64,000 nt of DNA from Rhynchopus euleeides (Eukaryota; Euglenozoa; Diplonemea; Diplonemida; Diplonemidae). Shown here piece by piece: positions 46,501 through 53,980 of this stretch. The position numbers and the translations under genes are program-made. Each line of letters starts with the position of its first letter. Position 1 is the first letter of the stretch. The DNA lies in contig OY723266.1 of the NCBI GenBank assembly GCA_963210315.1, positions 1,736,001-1,800,000 on the forward strand. The letters are read 5' to 3'. The notes beneath the pieces are model-generated. The model was not told the origin of the DNA. It worked only from the letters and a program-made list of their open reading frames with translations, and did no database searches.

Positions 46501-49133
46501 ACGCAAAGCCGTGTGGTGACGACCAGACTTGCACTGACCCTGTTCAGACGTTTGATTCCGTCCTTGACTTCACCTGCAAGTGTGACAACGGTGCTGAGGC
46601 GAAGGGCGCGAAGGCCGTGTGTGTCAAGGACGAGTGCGATGACAAGCCGTGCGGTGACGACCAGACCTGTGAGGACAAGAACACCGCTTCCAACAGCCAG
46701 CACGACTTCTGGTGCACCTGCAACAATGACGCAACCCTGAAGAAGCAGGACGGAGCGGTGACCTGTACGAAGGATGAGTGCGAGGCGAAGCCGTGTGGTG
46801 ACAAGCAGACGTGCACTGACCCTGATCAGTCACTCTCATCCCTCCAGGACTTCATCTGCAAGTGTGACAACGGTGCTGAGGCCAAGGGTGGCGAGGCTGT
46901 GTGTATGAAGGACGAGTGCGATGACAAGCCGTGTGGTGATGACCAGACCTGCAACGACCCTGACACTGCTTCCAACAGCCAGCACGACTTCTGGTGCACC
47001 TGCAAGAGCGACACATCGATCAAGAACCAGGACGGTAAGGCCACCTGCTCGAAGGATGAGTGCGCGGCGAAGCCGTGTGGTGACAAGCAGACGTGCACTG
47101 ACCCTGACCTGTCTGTGAAGTCACTCCTTGACTTTGAGTGCAAGTGTGACAACGGCGTTGTCAGCAGCGGAGCCATGGCGGTCTGTGTGAAGGACGAATG
47201 CGACGACACACCGTGTGGGCCTGACCAGACCTGCAGTGACCCGGATACGGCTGCCAACGTTCTGCACGACTTCTGGTGCACCTGCAAGGACTTGCCTGAC
47301 AGGAAGAAGCAGGACGGTCCTGTGACGTGCGCCAAGAACGAGTGCGACTCAAAGCCCTGCCCTGCGGAGCAGGAGTGCACTGACCCTGTCCAGACCCTCG
47401 AGTCCCTGACGGACTACACCTGCACCTGCAAGAACGGCGTCGTTGCGACCGGTGCCGCCGCAGTTTGTGTTATCGACGAGTGCGAAGCTCTCCCATGCGC
47501 TTCCGATCAGACCTGCAGTGACCCGGACACTGCGTCGAACGTTCTGCACGACTTCTGGTGCACCTGCATTGCGGACACCACGATCCAGAAGCAGGACGGG
47601 AACGCTACCTGCTCCAAGGATGAGTGCGAGCCGAAGCCGTGTGGCGACGGGCAGGTCTGCCACGACGACAACCCCACACCCACGCACATCATGGACTTTG
47701 TGTGCGAGTGTCTGAATGACCACGGCAAGACAGAGGTCGGGCATGCTGTTGCCAACTGCGGCAGGGACGAGTGTGCGGATGCCCCGTGTGGTCCCGGACA
47801 GCTGTGCATCGATGACAACACGCTGGTGCTGGACGACTACATCTGCAAGTGCCCGAAGGGCAGGGAGAAGAGCGTCGGCAAGCCTATGGAGAGCTGTGAC
47901 GAGTGCCACATTGGGCTGCACCCCTGTGACATCGCTGACACCACCGATCAGGTCTGCTCGGACCCTAACCCCTCTGCAGAGTCGATGGATGACTATGTCT
48001 GCACCTGCCCGAGCCCTTCTAAGGTTACAAAGATTGGTGCCCCTGCACAGTGCGTCACGGTAGGCGACTGCGGACCTGACACATGCGGTGCCCGCCAGCT
48101 CTGCGAAGACCCGGACGAGACGGCCGATGGTAACTACATGTGCAAGTGCCTTGCCCCTGCGCACGGGGAAGCTGTGAGTAAGCAGGGCGTTTGTGAGGAG
48201 GATGAGTGCGAGGTGAACACGCGCCGTTGTGGCACCGGGCAGTACTGCACGGACACTAACCACATCGACATGGACGACTTCGTGTGCCAGTGCCTTCAGA
48301 CGTCGACCGGCGTCCGGCTGGAGGGCAAGGCTGTCGGCAAGCCTGCCGTGTGCACCGAGGTGCTCACCGAGGCCCCCACCCCTCTGCCGGATGGCGAGAC
48401 CCACGAGCCGACCCCAGCACCCACCCCGCGCCCCAACTCCAACCACACGGAGCTGCCTGGCAACATGACGTTTGCCCCCAAGACGGACACACCTCCGGAG
48501 AACGCGACGAGCGCACCGCAGACCATGACCCCTCCGGCCGGCATCAGCTGCCCCACGCTCGACGTGCTCAGCTGCACCAAGAGCGGCTGCATGTGGGACC
48601 GGGTGAGGTGCCACAACGAGACCCAGAAGTGCGAGGGGCCGCACAATGCGGATTCCTGCGCCTCGGTTGGCTGCGTGTGGGACGGCAGCAAGTGCGGCGT
48701 GACCCACGGCTTCGGTCTTGACGAATGCACACAGCAGAATGCCTGTGAGGGGCAGCCTTGCAAGGACTACAACACCGCTGTGCGGGGTGATTACATCTGC
48801 TCCTGCAACAACGGCGAGTCGTCCGTTGCAGCCCCTGTTGAGAACTGCCTCCGGGGATCTGCCCAGAGCAACAGGGGCGAGGACGAGGACGACAGCGGCT
48901 TCCCTTGGTGGATTCTGGCCATCATCGGGGGAGTGATTCTTCTGGGTCTGGTGGTTGCCGGTATCATCTACAAGAAGAGCAACCAGGAGGAGATCACCCT
49001 GGATGACTTCTTCAGTTATGAGAATGGGGAGGATGCCTACAGCAACGAGCTCTCCCACCACGGATCTGCCGGGGAGATGCACGTGCCGACAAGCGGGTCG
49101 TCCTACGCAATGCAGGAGAATGTTCGCGTGTAA
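37566..49133 (+). CDS. Giant CAP-domain / EGF-repeat type I membrane protein (3,855 aa, one exon)
   Basis: The protein starts with a signal peptide (MRGAAIAAVVVTLSAGAAAC). Two CAP (SCP/TAPS) domains lie at about residues 60-205 and 308-455, each with HNxYREKHGACPVTYSK, GGSYGENIAM, the CAP signature GHF(S/T)AV(I/V)WK.(S/T)TEIGC and YLMCNY, separated by a Thr/Pro linker. From about residue 478 to 3598 follow some 66 six-cysteine EGF-like units of 46-48 residues, with a 67th near the end. Most open with (D/N)EC, as in calcium-binding EGF modules, but have a longer C3-C4 loop. A Thr/Pro linker and two CxxxGC(M/V)WD cysteine motifs (about 3662-3715) precede the last EGF unit. The transmembrane helix WILAIIGGVILLGLVVAGII (residues 3782-3801) is followed by a tail of about 50 residues. 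Such proteins act at the cell surface in adhesion or feeding; the ligand is unknown. The ATG follows a pyrimidine-rich leader. Confidence 0.93.
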   Translation: MRGAAIAAVVVTLSAGAAACDSSLSWCPNGGDTYTATTAPASASSHQCNGKSSCSTGLQDWQIERVLEMHNKYREKHGACPVTYSKTIESWTLSSQGFGTTCSSGSLTHNSGGSYGENIAMVGQFGIDSSTWDPAEGVKNWYCGEEGCYDYNSPGYSGSTGHFSAVIWKGTTEIGCGLCHSDGGSYNKVYLMCNYNPAGNYQNQFDTNVGRKNTAPSGCTTTPTPAATPTPATPPTPGSTPTPATPPTPAGGSEYSKPSGGPCPGSATADGSCGSTHCWCDGFESKTAPASASSGQKCSGSSASCRSELLDWQIESVLAQHNLYREKHGACPVTYSKTIESWTISSTGFDTTCNSGSLTHNSGGSYGENIAMVGKSGIDSHTWDVAEGVKNWYCQEEGCYDYNSPGYSGSTGHFTAVVWKASTEIGCAVCHIPDQWYNKVYLMCNYKEAGNFQGRFPENVLSPDTAPSGCAGAPPSEDECGTTPCGTDQTCNDPDQTNSGDYTCTCKSDTSIVATGQGATCTKDECDDKPCGDDQTCNDPDTGAKTLHDYVCTCKDDTSVKQTDGKATCSKDECEAKPCGNEQTCTDPVQTLTSLKDYTCKCDNGVEATGAEAVCVKDECDDKPCGDDQTCSDPNTASNVLHDFKCTCKDDTSIFKTDGKATCSKDECVAKPCGDDQTCTDPVQTLTSLNDYTCKCDNGVEATGAKAVCVKDECDDKPCGDDQTCNDPNTASNVLHDFTCTCKDDTTISKTDGKATCSKNECDDKPCADGQTCTDPNPVPGKTNDYICKCDNGVEATGASPTCITDECVAKPCGDDQTCNDPNTASNVLHDFKCTCKDDTSISKTDGKATCSKNECDDKPCADGQTCTDPNPVPGKTKDYICKCDNGVEATGASPTCITDECVAKPCGDDQTCNDPNTASNVLHDFKCTCKDDTTISNTDGKATCSKNECDDKPCADGQTCTDPNPVPGKTKDYICKCDNGVEATGASPTCITDECVAKPCGDDQTCNDPNTAANVLHDFKCTCKDDTTISKTDGKATCSKNECDDKPCADGQTCTDPNPVPGKTKDYICKCDNGVEATGTSPTCITDECVAKPCGDDQTCNDPNTASNVLHDFKCTCKDDTSISMTDGKATCSKNECDDKPCADGQTCTDPNPVPGKTKDYICKCDNGVEATGASPTCITDECVAKPCGDDQTCNDPNTASNVLHDFKCTCKDDTTISNTDGKATCSKNECDDKPCADGQTCTDPNPVPGKTNDYICKCDNGVEATGASPTCITDECDAKPCGDDQTCNDPNTAANVLHDFKCTCKDDTTISKTDGKATCSKNECDDKPCADGQTCTDPNPVPGKTKDYICKCDNGVEATGASPTCITDECVAKPCGDDQTCNDPNTASNVLHDFKCTCKDDTSISMTDGKATCSKNECDDKPCADGQTCTDPNPVPGKTKDYICKCDNGVEATGASPTCITDECVAKPCGDDQTCNDPNTASNVLHDFKCTCKDDTTISNTDGKATCSKNECDDKPCTDGQTCTDPNPVPGKTKDYICKCDNGVEATGASPTCITDECVAKPCGDDQTCSDPDTASNVLHDFWCTCKDDTSIKKQDGKATCSKNECDDKPCADGQTCTDPNPVPGKTKDYICKCDNGVEATGASPTCITDECVAKPCGDDQTCSDPNTAANVLHDFKCTCKDDTSISMTDGKATCSKNECDDKPCADGQTCTDPNPVPGKTKDYICKCDNGVEATGASPTCITDECVAKLCGDDQTCSDPNTASNVLHDFKCTCKDDTTISKTDGKATCSKNECDDKPCGDMQTCTDPNPLPTSTGDFECACANGITATGALAVCIKDECGDAPCPAGQACKDPNTDADVLSDFTCTCDVDMTLSATGQPVAKCVDDECAMSPCGDSQVCDDPQKSAKSLGDFTCTCTGGTMATNTGAPAVCMAGSLDECAMGTPCGAGQTCIDPDQEPDAKNDFVCTCTTGMGSNTGGAAECKLNECDQSPCGVGQSCEDTMDAAASTGDYTCTCLAPAMGTETGKAATCLLDECAATPCDAGQKCTDANQATDKTGDFVCACDNGVTATGASATCELNECDAKPCPSGQDCVDADTAYDKQHDFSCICQNDNTIKQVDGAATCSKDECEAKPCGDDQTCTDPKQTLDSLLDYTCKCDNGAEAKGAKAVCVKDECDDKPCGDDQTCEDKNTASNSQHDFWCTCKSDTSITKQDGKATCSKDECEAKPCGDKQTCTDPVQTLASLNDYTCKCDNGVEATGAEAVCVKDECDDKPCGDDQTCEDKNTASNSQHDFWCTCNSDMSIKVQDGKATCSKDECAAKPCGDDQTCTDPVQTLTSLNDYTCKCDNGAEAKGAKAVCVKDECEDKPCYDDQTCEDKNTASNSQHDFWCTCKSDTSITKQDGPATCSKNECDDKPCGDDQTCTDPVPTFDSVLDYTCKCDNGAEAKGAKAVCVKDECDDKPCGDDQTCEDKNTASNSQHDFWCTCNNDATLKKQDGAVTCTKDECEAKPCGDKQTCTDPDQSLSSLHDFICKCDNGAEATGGEAVCVKDECDDKPCGDDQTCNDPDTASNSQHDFWCTCKSDTSIKNQDGKATCSKDECAAKPCGDDQTCTDPVQTLTSLNDYTCKCDNGAEAKGAKAVCVKDECEDKPCYDDQTCEDKNTASNSQHDFWCTCKDDTSITKKDGPATCSKNECDAKPCGDDQTCTDPVPTFDSVLDFTCKCDNGAEAKGAKAVCVKDECDDKPCGDDQTCEDKNTASNSQHDFWCTCNNDATLKKQDGAVTCTKDECEAKPCGDKQTCTDPDQSLSSLQDFICKCDNGAEAKGGEAVCVKDECDDKPCGDDQTCNDPDTASNSQHDFWCTCKSDTSIKNQDGKATCSKDECAAKPCGDDQTCTDPVQTLTSLNDYTCKCDNGAEAKGAKAVCVKDECEDKPCYDDQTCEDKNTASNSQHDFWCTCKDDTSITKKDGPATCSKNECDAKPCGDDQTCTDPVQTFDSVLDFTCKCDNGAEAKGAKAVCVKDECDDKPCGDDQTCEDKNTASNSQHDFWCTCNNDATLKKQDGAVTCTKDECEAKPCGDKQTCTDPDQSLSSLQDFICKCDNGAEAKGGEAVCMKDECDDKPCGDDQTCNDPDTASNSQHDFWCTCKSDTSIKNQDGKATCSKDECAAKPCGDKQTCTDPDLSVKSLLDFECKCDNGVVSSGAMAVCVKDECDDTPCGPDQTCSDPDTAANVLHDFWCTCKDLPDRKKQDGPVTCAKNECDSKPCPAEQECTDPVQTLESLTDYTCTCKNGVVATGAAAVCVIDECEALPCASDQTCSDPDTASNVLHDFWCTCIADTTIQKQDGNATCSKDECEPKPCGDGQVCHDDNPTPTHIMDFVCECLNDHGKTEVGHAVANCGRDECADAPCGPGQLCIDDNTLVLDDYICKCPKGREKSVGKPMESCDECHIGLHPCDIADTTDQVCSDPNPSAESMDDYVCTCPSPSKVTKIGAPAQCVTVGDCGPDTCGARQLCEDPDETADGNYMCKCLAPAHGEAVSKQGVCEEDECEVNTRRCGTGQYCTDTNHIDMDDFVCQCLQTSTGVRLEGKAVGKPAVCTEVLTEAPTPLPDGETHEPTPAPTPRPNSNHTELPGNMTFAPKTDTPPENATSAPQTMTPPAGISCPTLDVLSCTKSGCMWDRVRCHNETQKCEGPHNADSCASVGCVWDGSKCGVTHGFGLDECTQQNACEGQPCKDYNTAVRGDYICSCNNGESSVAAPVENCLRGSAQSNRGEDEDDSGFPWWILAIIGGVILLGLVVAGIIYKKSNQEEITLDDFFSYENGEDAYSNELSHHGSAGEMHVPTSGSSYAMQENVRV
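39843..42944 (+). repeat. 282-bp tandem array (11 copies) inside the EGF gene
   Basis: Pairs of EGF units (NECDDKPCADGQTC type followed by DECVAKPCGDDQTC type) repeat with an exact 282-bp period from 39843 to 42944. Copies differ at few positions, for example TTISNTDG, TSISMTDG and TTISKTDG alternate in the second unit. Confidence 0.9.
44517..47054 (+). repeat. 846-bp higher-order tandem array (3 copies) inside the EGF gene
   Basis: A six-unit block (AAK, EDK with CYDD, N-D(D/A)K, DDK, EAK, DDK unit types) recurs with exact 846-bp spacing at 44517, 45363 and 46209, with a partial fourth start at 47055. The copies are nearly identical at the DNA level, indicating recent unequal exchange or gene conversion, if not an assembly effect. 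Confidence 0.9.
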
Positions 49134-49721
49134 CAGAGAAGGGGAGCTTTCTTGGAACCTGCCTTTTCTCATCCCAACAAAAAAAATGAATAAATCGGCA
49201 GATATGCCGATTTCCCTGCACCCCCCCCACCCCTCCACTTGCGCAGCGGGAGCTCGGATTTGATCCGATCCCACACCCCCTCAATTGCTCCTCGATGGCT
49301 GCCGACAAAGTTGGCTGCCCCCCCCCCCCTCCCCCCATTGCCTATACAAACCCCATGCCACCCGCACAAACAAAAACCGTCTCGGGGGAGTAAGGCCTTC
49401 CTTCACCCCCTCCCTCTCTCTCCCTTTTCCCGCTCTCCCACCGGACAAAAAAAATTGCCCCCACATTTTGTTGCTTCCATCTCATCAACCAATATAAGCC
49501 AATCCTATATCGCTGTTCCCCCCCACCACCAACCGCCCCCTACTGATTTGGTTGAAAGAACATTAGTAGCGGCCCCCTCTCGCCAGGGGGGCGCTACTTC
49601 GAACACGGCCAAAAAAATTTCGTTCAAAAAAATCGAAATGTTTAGGCCCCTGCCCCTCTCCCCCCCTTTCTTTTTTGTGGTTTTGCCGACAGGAATCTCC
49701 CACCACCCCGCCCCCCCCCCC
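49134..49721. other. Intergenic region downstream of the EGF gene
   Basis: No gene is seen. It has several C-rich tracts (49219-49240, 49318-49336, 49710-49721); the last one abuts the TA of element C. Confidence 0.4.
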
Positions 49722-49723
49722 TA

Positions 49724-50146
49724 GGGCAGTGGTGGCAGCGTACGGCCGTACGGTACGCGTACGCGTACGCCGTACGCGTACGCAGATTTTGCGTACGGCT
49801 GGTATTCCAGGTCTCTCAGCACACAGTAGGCCACCCAGCGGGTGGCTGGGCCCTGGCCTTTGCTCTTGCCTTTCACAGATGGTTGCTTGCCGCGCACGTG
49901 GCGAATAACTCGCAACACCTGCAAGTACACCCGCAAGCATACTGCAAAAGGTACCACTTCCGACTGGAAGGCTCGAAGGCTGCCCCTGGTACACCTGAGT
50001 TCGACTGTCGGATTTGGTGTGCGGCCATGTCCGTCTCCTGTGCTCCATAGACTGCCGTACGCAGCGCCGTACGCGTACGCGTACGCGTACGCCGTACGCA
50101 CTTTTTGAAAATCACGCTGCGTACGCGTACGCAGCCACCACTGCCC
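49724..50146. mobile_element. Element C: short TA-flanked element with CGTACG arrays
   Basis: It is flanked by TA at 49722-49723 and 50147-50148. Ends are perfect 13-bp inverted repeats GGGCAGTGGTGGC (49724-49736 and 50134-50146). Next to each end are dense runs of GTACGC/CGTACG words (49738-49797 and 50056-50130). The 250-bp interior is unique here. It has the same layout as elements A, D and H but with a different palindromic word, and like element A it is immediately followed by a B copy. Confidence 0.85.
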
Positions 50147-50148
50147 TA

Positions 50149-51296
50149 GGGGGGGTCAAATGCCACCCTTTTACGTGGACAAACACGATTTTTCAAAAAA
50201 CCGGCGCAGAGGCCCCAAAGCCCCCGTAAACCCTCCAAACCCCCCCAGATCGGTCCGGAAACCCATCGAACCCCACTTTTCCACCATTCCGGGCACCTCA
50301 GGTGCCCGAATTGGGGTACCTAAATTTTGTGCCACCGTTTGGTACCGTACAGTGCCACTGTGTGGGAGGTTGGAAAAGAAAATGCCCCAACACACCACAT
50401 CTGAGGGTTGCAATGCATGTTGCTTGCCAACCACGTCATCCGGTGGGTGTCAGGCGCTATGTAGGTGGCATTAGCCAGGTCTTCGATGAGTTCTGGCTTG
50501 TATATGTACCTCCCTGCCACCATGCACCGGGAGGCTGCCTGTAGGTACGGAACAAGTCCAGATGGTCGTGTGATTCCTGTGCAGCAGTGCTCCACAACCG
50601 GGATGTGTTGACAACGACTGTTGCAACACGAGCTGTACATTCCGGGAACACACGAAGTGCGCTGTCGTGGTACCCATTGTGCCAGAATTGGTAGTTGCTG
50701 CGGTCTACTTTGCCTGGCCCAAGAGCACTGGTACTGAACGGTGCAATATGCGTGGCGAGGTGAATGCAACGGAAGGGCGCAAAGTCAATACAGCTCTCGG
50801 ATGGCGGGTGGTGGTGCCACTAGTGTGTGACGTTCACTCGAGGATACAACGCATCACAATGAATCAGCAACCGTGGACCGAGTACAATACGCTCTCTGTG
50901 GCTGGTGTGGGGGACAAAGGCAGTGCCTGTGCCGCAGGCAGGGAGGTACATATACAAGCCAGAACACATCGAAGACCTGGCTCATGCCACCTACATAGCG
51001 CCTGACACCCACCGGATGACGTGGTTGGCAAGCAACATGCATTGCAACCCTCAGATGTGGTGTGTTGGGGCATTTTCTTTTCCAACCTCCCACACAGTGG
51101 CACTGTCCGGTACCAAACGGTGGCACAAAATTTAGGTACCCCAATTCGGGCACCTGAGGTGCCCGGAATGGTGGAAAAGTGGGGTTCGATGGGTTTCCGG
51201 ACCGATCTGGGGGGGTTTGGAGGGTTTACGGGGGCTTTGGGGCCTCTGCGCCGGTTTTTTGAAAAATCGTGTTTGTCACCCCCATTTGACCCCCCC
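50149..51296. mobile_element. Element B, copy 2 (inverted relative to copy 1)
   Basis: It is flanked by TA at 50147-50148 (shared with element C) and 51297-51298 (followed by a C tract). It is the reverse complement of 2512-3659, with the same 1148-bp length. Reading both copies side by side I noticed only one substitution (GGTACCGTACAG at 50341-50352 where the other copy implies GGTACCGGACAG). The near identity implies recent transposition, or recent conversion between copies. Confidence 0.9.
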
Positions 51297-53736
51297 TACC
51301 CCCCCCCCCCCCTCCCCCCCCCCCCCCGCCCTCCCCCAACGAAGTCAACAGGAAAAACGGAGCGCAAGGGCGGAGTGCTGTCTTGAGGGCCAGTCCAGGT
51401 GTGGTCTGGTTTCAGCACTCGATGTGTTTACACCCACCCCACCCACCCCCCCCCCCCCCCCCAGAACTGCATGCAAGTTGAGTCGGAGAAGATCTTTGCT
51501 CTGGTGAACTGAGAACGGTGCATTTATTTCAGCGCATTTTCCTCCTATTTATAGGTGAAACCATCGCTGAAACTTTTGCCGAGAGTGAAGAGATTCTCCC
51601 CCCCCCCCCCCCCGCACAGAGAGGGAAAGGGAAAGGTGTGGGTATCTTCGTGACGGGGATATTCGCACTTGAAGCATACGAGGGAAGGAGAAGGAAGGAT
51701 GGAGATCTATGTTATGTGTGTGAACACACACAGCAGAGGCACAGAGCACACACAGTGGAGGTGGTTGGAGGAGGTATCTGTGTTCGCTCGGAGCGGCCTG
51801 CCCATCACTATCCAACAGAACAAAAGTTGTGCCGCACAACGTGTGTTATGTGAAGCCGACTTAGCTCCTTTGTCCTTTCTCAGGAGAACAACTTCCGGCC
51901 CCCACCCACCCCCCCCCCCTCTCTCTCTCTCCGACGCGACACCCAGCTCTCCTTGCATTTTTGTTTCATTTGGGAGGTTTTACCCCCTCCTCCCCCCCCC
52001 TCCCCGAGTACGATTTTTCTGGTGGTGGTGGGGGAGGGGAGGCCTCGGTGTGGGAAGATCAACCGCTGCTCTGGAGGCCGCAACAAAACCTCAGACCTGC
52101 AGCCTGTGTGGAGCGTGCCCTGACATGGCACATGGTGCATTCAGCCCCTGTCTCTTCTAGGGGGGTGGCTTTTGCCGCCCCCCCCCGGAGGATCAGGGCG
52201 CGTTTTTTTTTCTTCACTTCCAGGTTTTCGCAGAAATGGGTGTATGTTTGGTTTTGCCAGTCTCTGTCGGATGGCAGTAGCAAATGGTGCCCATCATCGC
52301 CTCGCCCACCCCCACTACACCACCGCTTCTGGGAGAAAACTGCCGACTGCAGCTGATGGCCCGACACGCTCTGTGTTGTGTGGGCTGATATTTTTTGTTT
52401 GTTTCCCTGCTCCTCCCCGCCCCCCCCGCACCGCAACAAACCCTGCGTGTGCTGCTGCCGCAGTCGGTCGGTCATTTTCCCATCGACCACCCCATCCCCC
52501 TGTGAGTGTTTCAACCCGGCCTTTCCTGCAATAGGCTGAAGGGTGTCGCGACTGGTGACTGTTCCTGGCTGTCGAACCGAACAGGGTCACGTCCATCTCT
52601 TCGCAGATCTTCTCTTCACGAGAATACGCTCCACGACGAGAGGTGGCACCCCACTCCTGATTGTGACAGGTCGCTCTGGAGAGATGCCACATTTTGTTTA
52701 CTTTGGGGGCCCTACACATGCGTGTCGGGTGTAGGGTCCCCAAAGCAAAGTAGATGATTTTTTTCCACGGATTTGGCGCACAAACAACGCCTTGTCTTTT
52801 TTCTTCCCCCAAACCCCACCCGCCCCCGCTGCTGTGCTTGCCCCATAAACATTGCTTTGGTGCAGATAACCTGATGCGTAAAACCGTCGAAATCTGCCCG
52901 ACGGCCTCCTGCCGGTTGCTTAATATCGAACCTCATGCAATGATTCGCGTTGTGTGGATTTCCTATCCGAAAAAGGATGGTGGAGCTGGAGACCTACTAC
53001 TGACGGTATTTCAAGAGGGTGGCTTGTGCTCTGCTGAAGCGCATCTCGAAATATTTTAAACAGATGTAGGTCATGCAACGCCGGCGAGAGGTGTCAGCAC
53101 AGAGGTTCCGATGAGAAGGGCAAGCTACCCTCTGATTCATATCAGATGAACGAGATGCCATGTCGCAGGAGTCGTTTCTGTTTTGTTTATTTGGGACGAC
53201 ACAGTGCCGTTTGAGTGGGTGGTGTCATTTTTCTCTCTTTATGGAGTGTTCTAAACCATCGCCCGCTGCCCTCACCCCCGCCCCCTCCGCCCTGCGCTCT
53301 GCCCGTCCCTTCCCGAAGGGGAAGAAAAACATTCCAAATATTATGAGGGGGTCTGAACGAAAAGAAAAAACCAGGTGGCGTTTTCCGCCGAGCAGTTCAA
53401 ATGATGTTCAATTCATTTTTGGGATTGTTGTAGCTGCACGAACCCCCCACACAGTGTTCTCGCGACCGGAGGAGTCGGAGGAGTTCCTCAAAAAAAAATA
53501 AAAAAAATCTGACGCCGGAGGAGTGGAGGAGTGGAGGAGCTCCTCCGGGAAAAAAATATTTGGGACCTGGCTGCGGAGGAGCCCTTTACAGCAGTCATGA
53601 AACCGTTTACCGCACCGTATATTGCTCTCATGACGAAAGAGCAACACCAACCGCATGTGACTCTCCACTTTGCTTCGACTGTGGAGCGTACTCGGGGACC
53701 AGGCTAACACATGTTCACTACCGTGGCCTCCGGCGG

Positions 53737-53756
53737 CTGGGGGGCACTGCCCCCCA
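53737..53756. repeat. GC-rich hairpin CTGGGGGGCA...TGCCCCCCAG
   Basis: A 9-10-bp stem with a minimal loop is embedded in GGCCTCCGGCGG...AGACCCCCC sequence. It could act as a terminator-like or replication-pausing structure; no coding context is seen. Confidence 0.5.
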
Positions 53757-53955
53757 GACCCCCCTGTGACATGCATCCCATAGCCAAGTCCTTGTATGCG
53801 ATCATGACACCTCGGGAAAGAGGTGTCATCTAGGAACGGAACGCTTCGGCATCCTCCTTCTGGCCAACTCAGAAGGAAGCTGTTGCGTCGCATTGCATGC
53901 GTGTCGCGTCGCATGTGTGTGACTGTCGTTCGCACCCGGCCGCTCAGGATCGTGG

Positions 53956-53980
53956 TCTCGCGCGCCGAAGGCGCGCGAGA
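53956..53980. repeat. Perfect 11-bp-stem hairpin with GAA loop, followed by A/T run
   Basis: TCTCGCGCGCC and GGCGCGCGAGA pair perfectly around GAA; AAAATTTTCC follows immediately. Confidence 0.65.

Noticed and set aside
39843..47054. Regularly spaced repeats as a CRISPR-like array
   Set aside because: The repeats are in-frame EGF coding units with exact multiples of three, in a eukaryotic gene.
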